From assembly GCF_020360975.1 (NCBI RefSeq), contig NW_025408672.1:1922001-1986000 (forward strand): a DNA stretch of 64,000 nucleotides. Direction: 5' to 3'. How positions within the stretch are numbered: the stretch's first letter is position 1; every line of letters begins with the position of its first letter. Shown in pieces: positions 48,691 through 59,292 of this stretch. Origin of the DNA: Hirsutella rhossiliensis (lineage: Eukaryota > Ascomycota > Sordariomycetes > Hypocreales > Ophiocordycipitaceae). The notes under the pieces are model-generated. The model had not been told where the DNA came from, ran no database searches, and was given only the letters and a program-made list of their open reading frames with translations. Made by a program: the position numbers and the translations under genes.

Positions 48691-50681
48691 TATAAAAGTC
48701 TTAAACTATTATAAGTTATAAGCTTAAGCTATAGCCTAAGCTATATAGTTATATATAAAAAGCTAGATCTTATATATATATATATATAAACTAGCTATAT
48801 ATAAAAGAGCTCTATATAACTTATTAATATTATCTTATAGATAGTACTTATATATATACCTTTTCTTACTTTATAATAGTATAACCTATTAACTAATAGA
48901 TTTAATAGATAGTTTTCTAAAGAAGGTACTACTTCTTTAAAAGAGTACTTTACCTCTTTTTAAATAAATAGGAAGTATTATAGCTATCTTAAAAACAATT
49001 AAAAGCGCGATAGCGAGTAATAAAAATATAGTTCTTACTATACTAAGGAAGCTATTTATAAGACTAACGTTAACCTTAATAACCTCTATAACGCTAGTTA
49101 TAAAAGTAATACTACTAGTATAAAAGCTACTCTTTTAGCTAACTTAAGATAATAAGCTAAAGTCCTTTTATATTTTCTTTAGCTAGCTATAAATAAAGTA
49201 TATAACTAATAAAAAATAAGGCCTAAATAGCTATTATAATATAGTATAGTATTTACTTTTTTATACGTTATTAAAGCTTTAAATATAGTAGATTTTTAGA
49301 TTTTAAGATAAGGGTAGCCTTAAAAGTAAACGTAACTTATAGGATTTCTTTTAATACCTTATATATACGTTCGGTAATATATAAGAGCTAGAAAAGGTAT
49401 AAGATAGACTATAGACCTTTAAGTAAAAAGATAGATAAACCTTTAGCGAATTCCTCTTTAATTTTAAAGAAACGCTCTTATAAGTAGTAAGGACTATAGT
49501 ATAAAAAGATAGCGCGAAGCTTATATAGCTATAGAATTTAATTATACTAGCCTTATAAGAGCTATATATCCTTATAATTATACTTACTAACTATAGTAAG
49601 TATATAAGCTAGTTAATAAAGGTAGTATAAAGCTATAAGTAAACGCTATATTTTTAAAAGCTTTATAAGTATATACTATATAGCGGCGATAAGATTACTG
49701 CCCCTTTATAAGATAAATAGCTAGCTATTAATATTAATAAGGATACCTTAATATTAGCTACTTATTTAAACTAAGCTAAATATAGTAAGAAGATACTATT
49801 AACTACCTTTTATATTACCTTATACTTTAAGTAATAAGTAAAGTAAGTAATAAGTAAGGAGATTAAAAAAAAAAGCTAATAGCTACTACTTATATTATAG
49901 CGCGTTTATATATTTTATATTAAAATACCTATTCTTTTTAGCTAAGCAGCTTATAGCGGTTTAGGTAGCGAAGATAAAACCGCTCCTTACCTTAAATAAT
50001 AAAGAGGACGTTACTCTTTTAAGCTTAAAAGAAAAAGAGTAGCTTTAAAATAAAAATAAGCTTTAAAGCCTTAATTACTTATACTAGTAAAAGAGAAAGA
50101 AGAGTTATCCGCTTATATTAAAAAGGAGCTTATATTAATATAAGTTATAATTAATAACTCTTTACTAGTTACCGCTCTTATAAATAAAAGCTATTAATAC
50201 TATATTATAGTTAGTAAGGCGCTTATATAAAAGATATAAGTACTAGTAAAAAGGATCGTCCTAAGGTAAGTAAAGGGCGCTTTAAGCATAATAAAATATA
50301 TAAAGATTAAGGGTATTATATATCTAGCTATAAAGGTTAACGGCTACTATAAGCTTATTATAGCCTATATAATCCCTTAATTAAAGTTTCCCTTAATTCT
50401 TAGAAAACCTTAGTTATTATATATAAAGTTATACTTAATTTTATACTAAATAAAGCTATAGTTTAGGCCTATATAATAGTAAGTCCGCTATAATATTAGT
50501 TTTATAAGTATAAAACTAAGTATATAAGCTTTATACTTAATATAAAAGGTCCTTACTTTTATCTTTATAAAAACTATATAATAATTAAAGTAAGAGGAAG
50601 GTTATATAGCGGCTAATATAGCGGTTTATATAGTTAGCTTTATAAATATTAATAAGGCCCTTAAAATAAAGAAGCTAAAGT
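48691..50681 (+). mobile_element. gypsy-C copy 1, 5' part (LTR, gag, protease)
   Basis: Heavily RIP-mutated homologue of 57912-59905. The LTR starts tataaaagtcttaaac at 48691. The flank cttaa is probably a mutated CCCGG of the interrupted copia-2. Gag about 48900-50080 and protease about 50110-50670 follow at the same spacing as in copy 2. Cut at 50682 by the minus copia-2; resumes at 57005. Confidence 0.78.
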
Positions 50682-51157
50682 TCTCGCGAAGATAGATATA
50701 AGGAGTATATAAAAATGCACAAAGGTAAAATTAGAAGTAAGGGGTCGGATAAGTAAGGCAGAGAGATTTAATTCTTACGGGAGTAGTAATTAAGGTAGGG
50801 GAGTAATTATTATATTGCCTTTATTATCCTTCTTTCCTCTATCTAACGTCCCTCTTTATACCCGTCTAGTATCTCGATTAATAAAGAAGATCCTACTTAA
50901 AGAAGCTACTAATATCCTTTCGACTACCGAGCTTTTTACCGGTTTTTCCCCTCCTTTCTAGCCGTTGCCGGCATATCCGTCTTATCTCTCGCTACCTTTA
51001 TAGGAAGCTATCGCTACTTCTGCTTCCCCTCTTGCCCCTACCCTCCTCTCTGCACCTCCTTTTAGCTCCTTCCTTAAAACCTGTTTTTTAGCTTCCTAGG
51101 TCCCTTATACTAAGGGATATCTCCGAGAACTACGAAATCAGGCCACGCTTCATGACA
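50682..51157 (-). repeat. copia-2 minus copy 3' LTR
   Basis: 476 bp. Retains more CpA and TpG than its partner at 56529-57004. The purine-rich gctaaggg on the minus strand beside 51158 is the polypurine tract. Confidence 0.9.
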
Positions 51158-51199
51158 CCCTTAGCTATAGCCTGCCCTTATAGAAAGGGTAAAGCTAAA

Positions 51200-54100
51200 T
51201 ACCTAGGCCGGTAAGCGTATAGAGGAGGTCTTAGTCTATACTTATCCCTTACTTAAGAAATCTAGGTTTTAGCCCTAGGCTCTTTTAGACCTACTTTAGG
51301 AAAAGGGGCCTTAAGGAGGAAATTAAGTCCTATAAGAAAGGGGGGCTTCTCTAAGGATAAGTCCCTAAAAAGGGGGCCTTTAAGAAGAATAAGTCTTAAT
51401 TAAGCTAGGGGCCCTCCTTTAAGATAAGTCCTAATTCCTCTCTTTAGCTATAGACGTCTCCTTCCTCCTACGTACTATTAGCTCCTCTCGTAGACTCTTA
51501 AGGCGGGTTTCTAAGGACAGCTTCTCTCGAACGTCTTCTAGCCTAATTTGCTATAAAAAGACAGCTAGCTTCTACTTCGGTAGGGGCTTCGTAAGACTAT
51601 CGGCTTTTATCGATGCCGTTAGAACCTAACGGACGGAAATAAGTCCCCTTTAGACCTCTTAGCGTAACTAATACTAGTAAATATCGATATACTATAGCTA
51701 GGTCGATAACTTACTATTTTCTATAAGAATTCGTATAGTCTATATATTATCGCATTCTATAGCTAATAGGGTCGGAATTTATAGTCGTAGAGATATTAGT
51801 AGCCGGCTAAGGAAAATCGCTTCTTTTAACGCTTCTAAAAGAGCTAGTAGCTCTACCTCCGTACTAGAAGTCGTAACGGTAGCTTACTTCGAAGCTCTCT
51901 AAGCAATAGTTCCTTTAAAAAGGGATATAATATACCCCTATAAGCTCTTTCTATCTAAGGAATTATCTATAAAGGACGAATCGCTCGAATAGAGGAAGAT
52001 TTCTATAGCTTATTTCTTCCTTTCTAGCCCTCCTAGGCGCAGACTATATAATCTCGTTAAATAGAGATAAAGGATAGCTCTGTCTGCTACTTCTTAATGC
52101 CTAGGGCTAGGATTCTAGTTATGCCTAGCTAGCCGGGAGACCGTAAAAGAGATATCCGGTCTAGTAGAAATAGCTAAAAAGAGTAGGGAGCCTACCTTCT
52201 ATTAGTATTAGTGTTTCTCTTACTCCCTAGCTTAAAAGGACGGATTAAGCAAAAGCTCTTTATCTAATATAGGCGTAGAGGGAAGCTTCTTATCGAGGGA
52301 ATTAGGGAGGAATTTATAAGCGACCTTATCGATATAGGCGTCTTAGGTAAGCTAGATAGTCTATTAGGACCTATTTTAAAGGATTTATATCCCTAGGAAC
52401 TACTTTAGCTCTCTAAGCCTAGTTATCTTATACCTTTATTATAGGCCTCGTATAGCCTCCCTAGTAGCAGCTTCTTCCTCTTTTAGGTAGGCCTAGATAA
52501 TATCGTTGATATAGAAAAAGACCGTGATTTTACCCTTCTATATTATACACGGTTCCTAAGGGACTTTCTTAAAGCCTAGGGCTTCGAGGGAACCTATTAA
52601 ATGCTATTGCTAAAGAAGGGGTAATCTTCGTAGTCCGTATAGAGCTTTCCTAAGCCGTAGAACCTTTCCTAGCTATTAGAAGCCTAGTAGAAGGCGTATA
52701 TAGATAACTTCTTCTTCCTGGAGAGGGTAGTTAACGAAGGCGTTAACTATATCTATCTATTCGAGCTCGAGGTCGAATTCTACTACTATAGCTATAAGGG
52801 TCCGAAATAACATCCCTACTAGGGTAGTTGCCCTAGTAGGTAGATCCCCTTTTTCCTATTAATTCCTATAGATAACTAGCCGGGCTTTATACTTTTAAAG
52901 GAAGCCGTATTTATTAGTCTTATAGATAAAGACCTACTTATAGCTAAGGACCTATTTTCCTCTTACCTTTTCCTTAAGGACCTCTTTAAAAGACCCTATC
53001 TCTTTATATAAGGCTAGGTAGTCTTTCTAGGCCTAGAAAAACTAGTCTCTAAAGGGGTGTTTTTCTAGCTGCTTCTAGTTTACTAGTAGGTCTAGGAGGT
53101 CTCTTTTATATACCTTCCTTATTAATAGCTATAGCTTAAAGAGCCGGCCTACTATAAACGCTCCGTAGGAACCGTCTTCTATTAGCGTTAGGTAGAAGAC
53201 GGAAAAACGATCGAAGTAGGGGAGAAACTAGTCTTCTTTCGTATCGGGCCCTATACCTTCCTTTACTTCTTGAAGTAGGGATAAAAAGGCAGCCGGGTAA
53301 TCCTTTAAGAGAGGTGCCTTTCCTACCCCCTTAGGGTTCGAGATAGGAAGACTAACTAAAAAAGCTGCTTCTAGATCTTCTTCTTATTCCGTAAGAGGAG
53401 GCGTAGGGAGGTAGGCGTATTCTAGCTCTACCGCTTTCCTATAGTCTCCTTCTTCGTCTAGATTATCTAATCTAGCAGCTTCCTCTTCTTTAAAGTCGGC
53501 GTTATCCTCGACTACTTTAACGTCGGTTTCTTCTTCCGTTTCCTTATCTAGGACTTCTTCTTAAGACTATTAGGAAGGGGGGATTTAAATCTTCTAAATT
53601 AGCTAACGTTAAGAGAGTAAGAGGGGCTATTAATTCCTCTTTCCGTCGAAGAAGCTAGATTCATAGAAAATCATATCCCTAGTCGAAATAACCTTTTATA
53701 GAAGAGGAATCTAGATCTAGAAGATATTCGTAGAATTATACTTAACGAGGTAACTAATAAAGGCTCTCGGATTAAGCTTTCTTTTCTTCTTCCTTTTTAG
53801 CTATATATCGGTAGTTATTATATATGCCTTATAGCTATAGGCACGAAGGTAGGCTAGTAAGGCCCTCTTCTTCGTAAAGAGCTCGAGGGGGGATTTCTAG
53901 TTTATTCCTTAGTTTAGTTCCCTAGGGTCCTTAGGGTCCCTAGGGGTCTAGTTCTAAAGGTAATAGGCGGTCTTAACGACTTCCCTCTAAAGGTCGTTTA
54001 GAAGCCTTATAGTAAGTCTTATCGTATAAGCCCTTTCTATTATAGCACCCCTTAATCTTTTTACCCCTCCGTTCTAGGCCTAGGTATTCGGTGCTAATAG

Positions 54101-54800
54101 GAGGGGTAAAATGCCCCTTTTTCGAAGCTAATTTAAGATATCCTTCGTAAATAGCTCTCCGTTAGACCGTATCTTCTTTACCTCGTAGCTAAAGTAGGAA
54201 TTTATCTAGTTAACGAAGTCTAAGAGGGCAAACTAGTTATACTTACTTAGGTAGGTCTATAAGAAATAGGGGAAAACTATCCCTAAAAAAGCGTCTATAA
54301 AAAACATTACCCTAACAAAGCTTTCCTAATCCCTAGAGACGTCGGTCTAGTCGACCTAAATTTCCTTATACGGCTAGTCCGGCCGTAAAGGCGTTCGTCT
54401 AGAAATTCGTCTCCTAGTCTTTCCTTAGCCGTAGTATTCGTATTCGACGGTCTTTAGGCCCCTTATTCGTACGCCCTATTATTAGCCTAGCTTATATAAA
54501 GCTAGGGGGCCCGGGTAACTAAGTCGTGCGTGCTAAAGAAGACCGTCTCCTTAGGCTGCCGGAAGAGGGTCCTTTAAACCTACCCTCCTTTAAGTAAGGA
54601 AAGCTAACTTCTTAAGAGATTCCTTCCTAAGGATAGGTCGGAATTCGAGAATAAATTAACCGAATTTCTCCTCGATAAGCCTAATAGTCTAATTCTTTTA
54701 GACTAGCCTTATAGGCTTAGACGTTATATCCTAGAAGATTCCTTCTTCTCGAAGAAAGCGGAAGGAAATTAGGCTCGTTAAAAATTAAGGGTAAAAAGCT
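51200..54800 (-). pseudogene. copia-2 pol (minus full-length copy)
   Basis: RNase H about 51640-52010, with the SSTEVELLAL-like block near 51840-51870. RT about 52010-53300; the YVDD site at 52500-52515 reads Y-I-N-D, so the first catalytic Asp is lost. Integrase core near 53900-54500 with NTQAQNGGVKR (about 54060-54095). Sequence matches the plus copy 41749-45050 and the fragment 37218-38498. RIP stops throughout. Confidence 0.78.
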
Positions 54801-56510
54801 ACCCTTTTTCGTCGAAGAATTCGTATAGACCCGTTAAGTAATTTTATCGTGAAATTTACCCTTCTATACCCCTCTATCTATACGGTTAATTCCCCGGTAA
54901 TAAGGTATTCCCTCCGTGCCTTCTTAAAGGACCGGAATCGTAAGAGTATATTATAGATATCGAGGGAAGCACTAAAGTTAAGGATAGCTGATTTTCGTAG
55001 GGGATAGTCGGAGGGTCCTAACGGTTAGTCTTACTAATCTATAGGGAAGACGAATACTAGATTAACTATACTAACGATTTTTCCTTAAATTTACGGCTCG
55101 AATAAGGGCAGCGGCGTTAGTTGCTATTTCTTAGTAACCTAAATCTCGTCTATCTTCTTTTATAACGAGGGGTCCTCCTTAAGAGACTATTATACTATTT
55201 CTTATAGCCTCTTTAAAGGGTTAAATCCTTTAGGTCGGTTTTCCTTAAAGACCTACTAGTATTATAATAATCGATAGCCTAGGGATTTATAGGCTAGGTA
55301 GCTGTTTCGCTTAGTCTTTTATTTCTTCGAGGAATCCTCGTCCCGATCTAGAAGGTCTGCTTAAAAACCTCCCCTTTTTACCCCTTATTACTAATATTAA
55401 CGAGGTTCGATTTCGACTAGTTCCCTAATTTTTCGACTAACGGACTAAAAGGTCTATTAGGGGACTAGTCGGGCCGGTCTAACTAACGGGGCCGGGGCCG
55501 GGCCCGGAGTAAGATACGAAGCCGGGGCCGGGACTAGGGCAGCTGTTAAAGAAGGTGTTAAGGGTCTCGAGGGTAGTAGAGCCGGAGGGGCAACAGCCGC
55601 AGCAGCAGCAGCGGGAACCGCAGTAATAGGGGCTGCAGCAGCTATAGGGGCAGCAGGTCGAGCTATCTAGGTCGAGTGCTAGCTACGAAGGAATAAGACT
55701 ACTTATTATTATACTCTAGCAGCCTCTTTATCTAGTTCCTAGCTAGCCTCTTAAAAGATAGTCGAGTAACCGTTACTAATAGGCTTTATTAGCAGAGATA
55801 TATCCCGTAGCTACTAGCCGGAAAGAGCTTCTATAAGGAAGTATTAGTTAGCTTCCTTAAGGATTTCTTCCTACTTAGCTAGCTACGAAGAAGCTAGTAG
55901 GTTCCTAGTAGAAAAGGCTCCTAGATATACCGTATAGGTCTTCTTAATACGGTTAGTTATATAGCCCCTTAAGGGAGCTATCGAGGTCTCGAGCTTTAAA
56001 AGCTACTGCCTAGGAGTCTCTTCCTCTCGAAGAGAGATTAGCTTTACGGAACTAACGGATTCCGTTATCGCCGTACGAGCAGCCGTTAGTAGCTTCGTTT
56101 TATAGAGGTATTCCTTTCGGTAACTCTCGTAGTCGCCTAAGGTAGTAGAAAAAGCTCTCTATTATACGGAGGTTAGCTTAGAGAAGAGGGAAGCTCCCTT
56201 TATAAATTCCGTTGCCCTAGGATAAAGAGGGGGCTTAAGAGGGTCCTACTTATTAGAGAAGACTAAATTATAGATAGTTTTATTTATACGAGCCCATAGC
56301 TCCTTTACCTACTTTTCCTAATCTTAGGGCTCTATAAGAATCGTCCTATAGACCGTAAGGACGGTAGAGGAGTCGGTTTTCGTTATCGTTACGGGGAAGG
56401 GTAGAAAAGTTAGGTAAAAATCGGCTTTTCTAGTAAGAGGGGTAAAAAGAAGCTACGAGGGATATAAGAAAGGTGCCTTTTATAGTAGCCGGAAGGTATA
56501 GGAATTCTAT
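54801..56510 (-). pseudogene. copia-2 gag (minus full-length copy)
   Basis: Same layout as 39140-40440: helical N-terminal part near 56000-56300, a Gln-rich segment, then an Ala/Pro/Gly-rich linker near 55480-55660 (GC-rich, little altered), and a basic C-terminus. No zinc knuckle seen. Nonsense codons at Gln positions. Confidence 0.6.
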
Positions 56511-56513
56511 TCC

Positions 56514-56528
56514 TCCCAGGCTTATAAC
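56514..56528 (-). promoter_or_regulatory. copia-2 minus copy primer-binding site
   Basis: The minus strand reads GTTATAAGCCTGGGA directly inside the 5' LTR, near-identical to the copia-1 site and fitting the half-tRNA-iMet primer model. Confidence 0.6.
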
Positions 56529-57004
56529 TCTCGCGAAGATAGATATAAGAAGTATATAAAAATATATAAAGGTAAAATTAAAAGTAAGGGGTCGGATAGG
56601 TAGGGCAGAGAGATTTAATTCTTATAGGAGTAGTAATTAAGGCAAGGGAGTAATTATTATATTGCCTTTATTATCCTTCTTTCCTCTATCTAACGTCCCT
56701 CTTTATACCTATCTAGCATCTCGATTAATAAAGAAGATCCTACTTAAAGAAGCTATTAATATCCTTTTAACTACTAAGCTTTTTGCCGGGTTTTCCCCTC
56801 CTTTCTAGCCGTTGCCGGTATATCCGTCTTATCTCTCGCTACCTCTATAAGAAGCTATCGCTACTTTTACTTCCCCTCTTACCCCTACCCTCCTCTCTAT
56901 ACCTCCTTTTAGCTCCTTCCTTAAAACCTGTTTTTTAGCTTCCTAGGTCCCTTATACTAAGGGATATCTTCGAGAACTACGAAATTAAGATATACTTCGC
57001 GATA
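56529..57004 (-). repeat. copia-2 minus copy 5' LTR
   Basis: 476 bp, pairing with 50682-51157; followed by aaagt (57005-57009). Confidence 0.9.
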
Positions 57005-57911
57005 AAAGTCGCCCTTTAAGCTATAATAGTAAATATTAAAGCGCTTTTATAACCTTCTACTACTATTTAAGTCCTAAAAAGTAAATAAGCTTAATTTATA
57101 TAAGCTAAAGGTAAACTATAAGGTTATACTTTATATTAATTAAAAGAGATAGGAACTACTTATACTATTTAAGCTACTATATAGTATATTATATATAGAT
57201 TTACTAGTACTAAAAAAGATACTAAGGGACTTTTTAAATAAGGCTTTTATTTAAGTAAGTAGCTTTAAAGTAAAAGCGCTAGTTTTATTTATAAATAAGT
57301 TAAGAGATAAGATATAGTTTTATTATAACTATAAAGCTTTAAATATAATTATAAAGCTAAACCGCTACCTTATACCCTTAATCTTAGATATATATTATAA
57401 CCTCTTAAAAGTAAAGTAGTTTATAAAGCTAAATATAAAATAAGCGTTTTATAAGGTATAGATCCTAAAAGGTAATAAGTAAAAGATAGCGTTTTATATA
57501 CGCTATAGCTTATTTAAGTAGCTTATAATACTCTTTAGCCTCTTAAAAGCCCTTACTACTTTCTAGTATTATATTAATAATATACTTTAAGACTTCCTTA
57601 ATAAGTTTACCTTTATATATATAAATAATATCCTTATTTATATAAGTAGCTCTTATAAGGACTATATATAAAAAGTATAAAAGGTCTTAAAGCGCTTTTA
57701 ACTTTATAAGCTTTACCTTAACTTAGATAAATATAAATTTAAAGTTAAGAAGGTTAAGTACTTAAGCTTTATTATCTATATAAGTATAAGTATATATATA
57801 AACTTTATAAAGATCTAAGCGATTTAAGACTAAGCGGCCCTAATTATATAGACTAGTATATAAAGCTTTCTTAGGTTTATAAACTATTATAAAATATTTA
57901 TTAAAGGCTTC
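57005..57911 (+). pseudogene. gypsy-C copy 1, reverse transcriptase part
   Basis: Continues copy 1 after copia-2: aaagtcgccctttaagc matches 59901 onward of copy 2. Contains RT, with the YVDD region near 57615-57650 (tatataaataatatccttat, Asp lost). It stops at 57911 where copy 2 begins. The remaining pol of copy 1 must lie beyond the window. Far more AT-rich than copy 2 at every aligned block. Confidence 0.8.
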
Positions 57912-57941
57912 TATAAGAGTCTTTAACTATTATAGGTTATA

Positions 57942-57963
57942 GGCTTAGGCTACGGCCTAAGCC
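57942..57963. other. Palindrome 1 in the gypsy-C LTR
   Basis: GGCTTAGGC (57942-57950), loop TACG, GCCTAAGCC (57955-57963): a perfect 9-bp stem. Decayed but visible in copy 1 near 48710-48735. Confidence 0.75.
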
Positions 57964-57970
57964 GTATAGT

Positions 57971-57999
57971 TACGTGCGGAGGGCCGGATCCCGCACGTA
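57971..57999. other. Palindrome 2 in the gypsy-C LTR
   Basis: TACGTGCGG (57971-57979) pairs perfectly with CCGCACGTA (57991-57999) around an 11-base spacer. Only 7 bases separate it from palindrome 1. Could be a protein-binding site or an RNA hairpin. Confidence 0.75.
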
Positions 58000-58129
58000 T
58001 ATATACGGGCTAGCCACGTATAGGAGAGCTCTATATAGCTTATTAATATTATCCTATAGACGGCACTTACGCGCACGCCTCTGCCTACTCCGTGATAATA
58101 TAAGCTATTAATTAATAGATCTAATAGAT

Positions 58130-59292
58130 ATCTCTCCGGAGAGGGCGCCTCTCCCTCGAGGAAGCACTCCGCCCCTCCCCGGACGGATAGGAAGTATCGT
58201 AGCTATCCTAGAAGCGATTAGAAGCGCGACGGCTAGCGAGAAGGACGAGGTTCTCGCTATACTAAGGGAGCCGTCTATAAGACCGGCTTTAACCCCTACG
58301 GCCTCTATAACGCCGGTTACGGCGGCGATACTACCGACGAGGAAGCCGCTCCCTTAGCCGACTTAGGACGGTAAGCCGGAGTCCTTTTACTTCTTCCTTA
58401 GCCGGCTATAAACGAAGTTTATAACCGACGAGAAATAGGGCCTAAATAGCTATCGCGATATAGCGTGGTATTTGCTCCTCTATACGCTACCGGAGCCCTA
58501 GATATAGCGGATCTCCGGATTCTAGGATAAGGGCGGCCCTAGGGGCAGACGCGACCTATAAGACTTCTTTTAATACCTTATATATACGTTCGGCAACGTA
58601 TAGGAGCGGGAGAAGGCGTAAGATAGGCTATAGACCTTTAAGTAGAGAGACGGATAAACCTTTAGCGAATTCCTTCCCGATTTCGAAGAGACGCTCTTAC
58701 GGGCAGCGGGGACTACGGTATAGGAAGATAGCGCGAAGCTTATATAGCTACGGAATTCGATCACGCCGGCCCTATAAGAGCTACTTATCCCTATAATTAT
58801 ACCTACTAACTACGGCGAGTACGTAAGCCGGTTAATAAAGGTGGCTTAGGGCTATAAGTAGACGCTGCGTTTTTAGAAGCTCTATAAGCGCACGCTATAT
58901 AGCGGCGACGGGATTACCGCCCCTCCGTAAGATAAATAACCGGCTATCGATATAGACGGGGATACCCTAATATCGGCTACCCGCATGGACTAGGCTAGAC
59001 GCGGTAAGAAGACGCCGTCGACTACCCCCTATACCGCCCCGCACTCTAAGTAGCGGGCGAAGTAGGTAACGAGCGAGGAAATCGGGAAGAGGAAGGCTAA
59101 CGGCCGCTGCCTACGTTATAGAGTATCTACGCACTTTATATTAAAATGCCCCTTCCTTTTAGCTAAGCGGCCTATAGCGGTTCGAGTAGCGAAGATAGAA
59201 CCGCTCCTCGCCTTAGACAATAAAGAGGACTCCGCCCCCCTAGGCCTAGAGGAAAAAGAGTAGCTCCGAAGTAAAGATAGGCTCTAGAGCCC
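58130..59292 (+). pseudogene. gypsy-C copy 2 gag
   Basis: Frame with codon starts equal to 2 modulo 3. Reads AILEAIRSATASEKDEVLAI near 58200-58260 and DGKPESFYFFLSRL near 58370-58410, the typical start of the Ty3/gypsy capsid domain. Further on is INAFK-like helical sequence. The zinc knuckle C-LR-Y-RVST-H-FILK-C is at 59108-59149: CX2CX4HX4C with the second Cys changed to Tyr. The Glu-rich C-terminus overlaps the start of pol. The minus-strand open stretch at 58570-58764 is a shadow of this gene. Confidence 0.8.

Larger units (their letters stand above)
50682..57004 (-). mobile_element. copia-2 minus-strand full-length element
   Basis: LTRs 50682-51157 and 56529-57004, both 476 bp. Target duplication aaagt at 50677-50681 and 57005-57009, inside gypsy-C copy 1. 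Plus-strand ends read TCTCGCGAAG and CTTCGCGATA. The 50682 LTR still has CATGACA at its inner end, showing that the element originally starts TGTCATGAAG in its own direction. Least mutated copia-2 copy, with residual CpA/TpG mainly in the left LTR. Still full of nonsense codons in gag-pol. Confidence 0.92.
57912..58096 (+). repeat. gypsy-C copy 2 5' LTR
   Basis: Starts tataagagtcttt, as does copy 1 at 48691. The end is estimated at about 58096, before gataatataagc, by comparison with the gypsy-B LTR. Contains two strong palindromes and a TATA-like CTATATAGC (58031-58039), consistent with a U3 promoter. Confidence 0.65.

Noticed and set aside
58570..58764. 64-aa open frame on the minus strand
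   Set aside because: Antisense shadow of the gypsy-C gag capsid region, which is coding on the plus strand.
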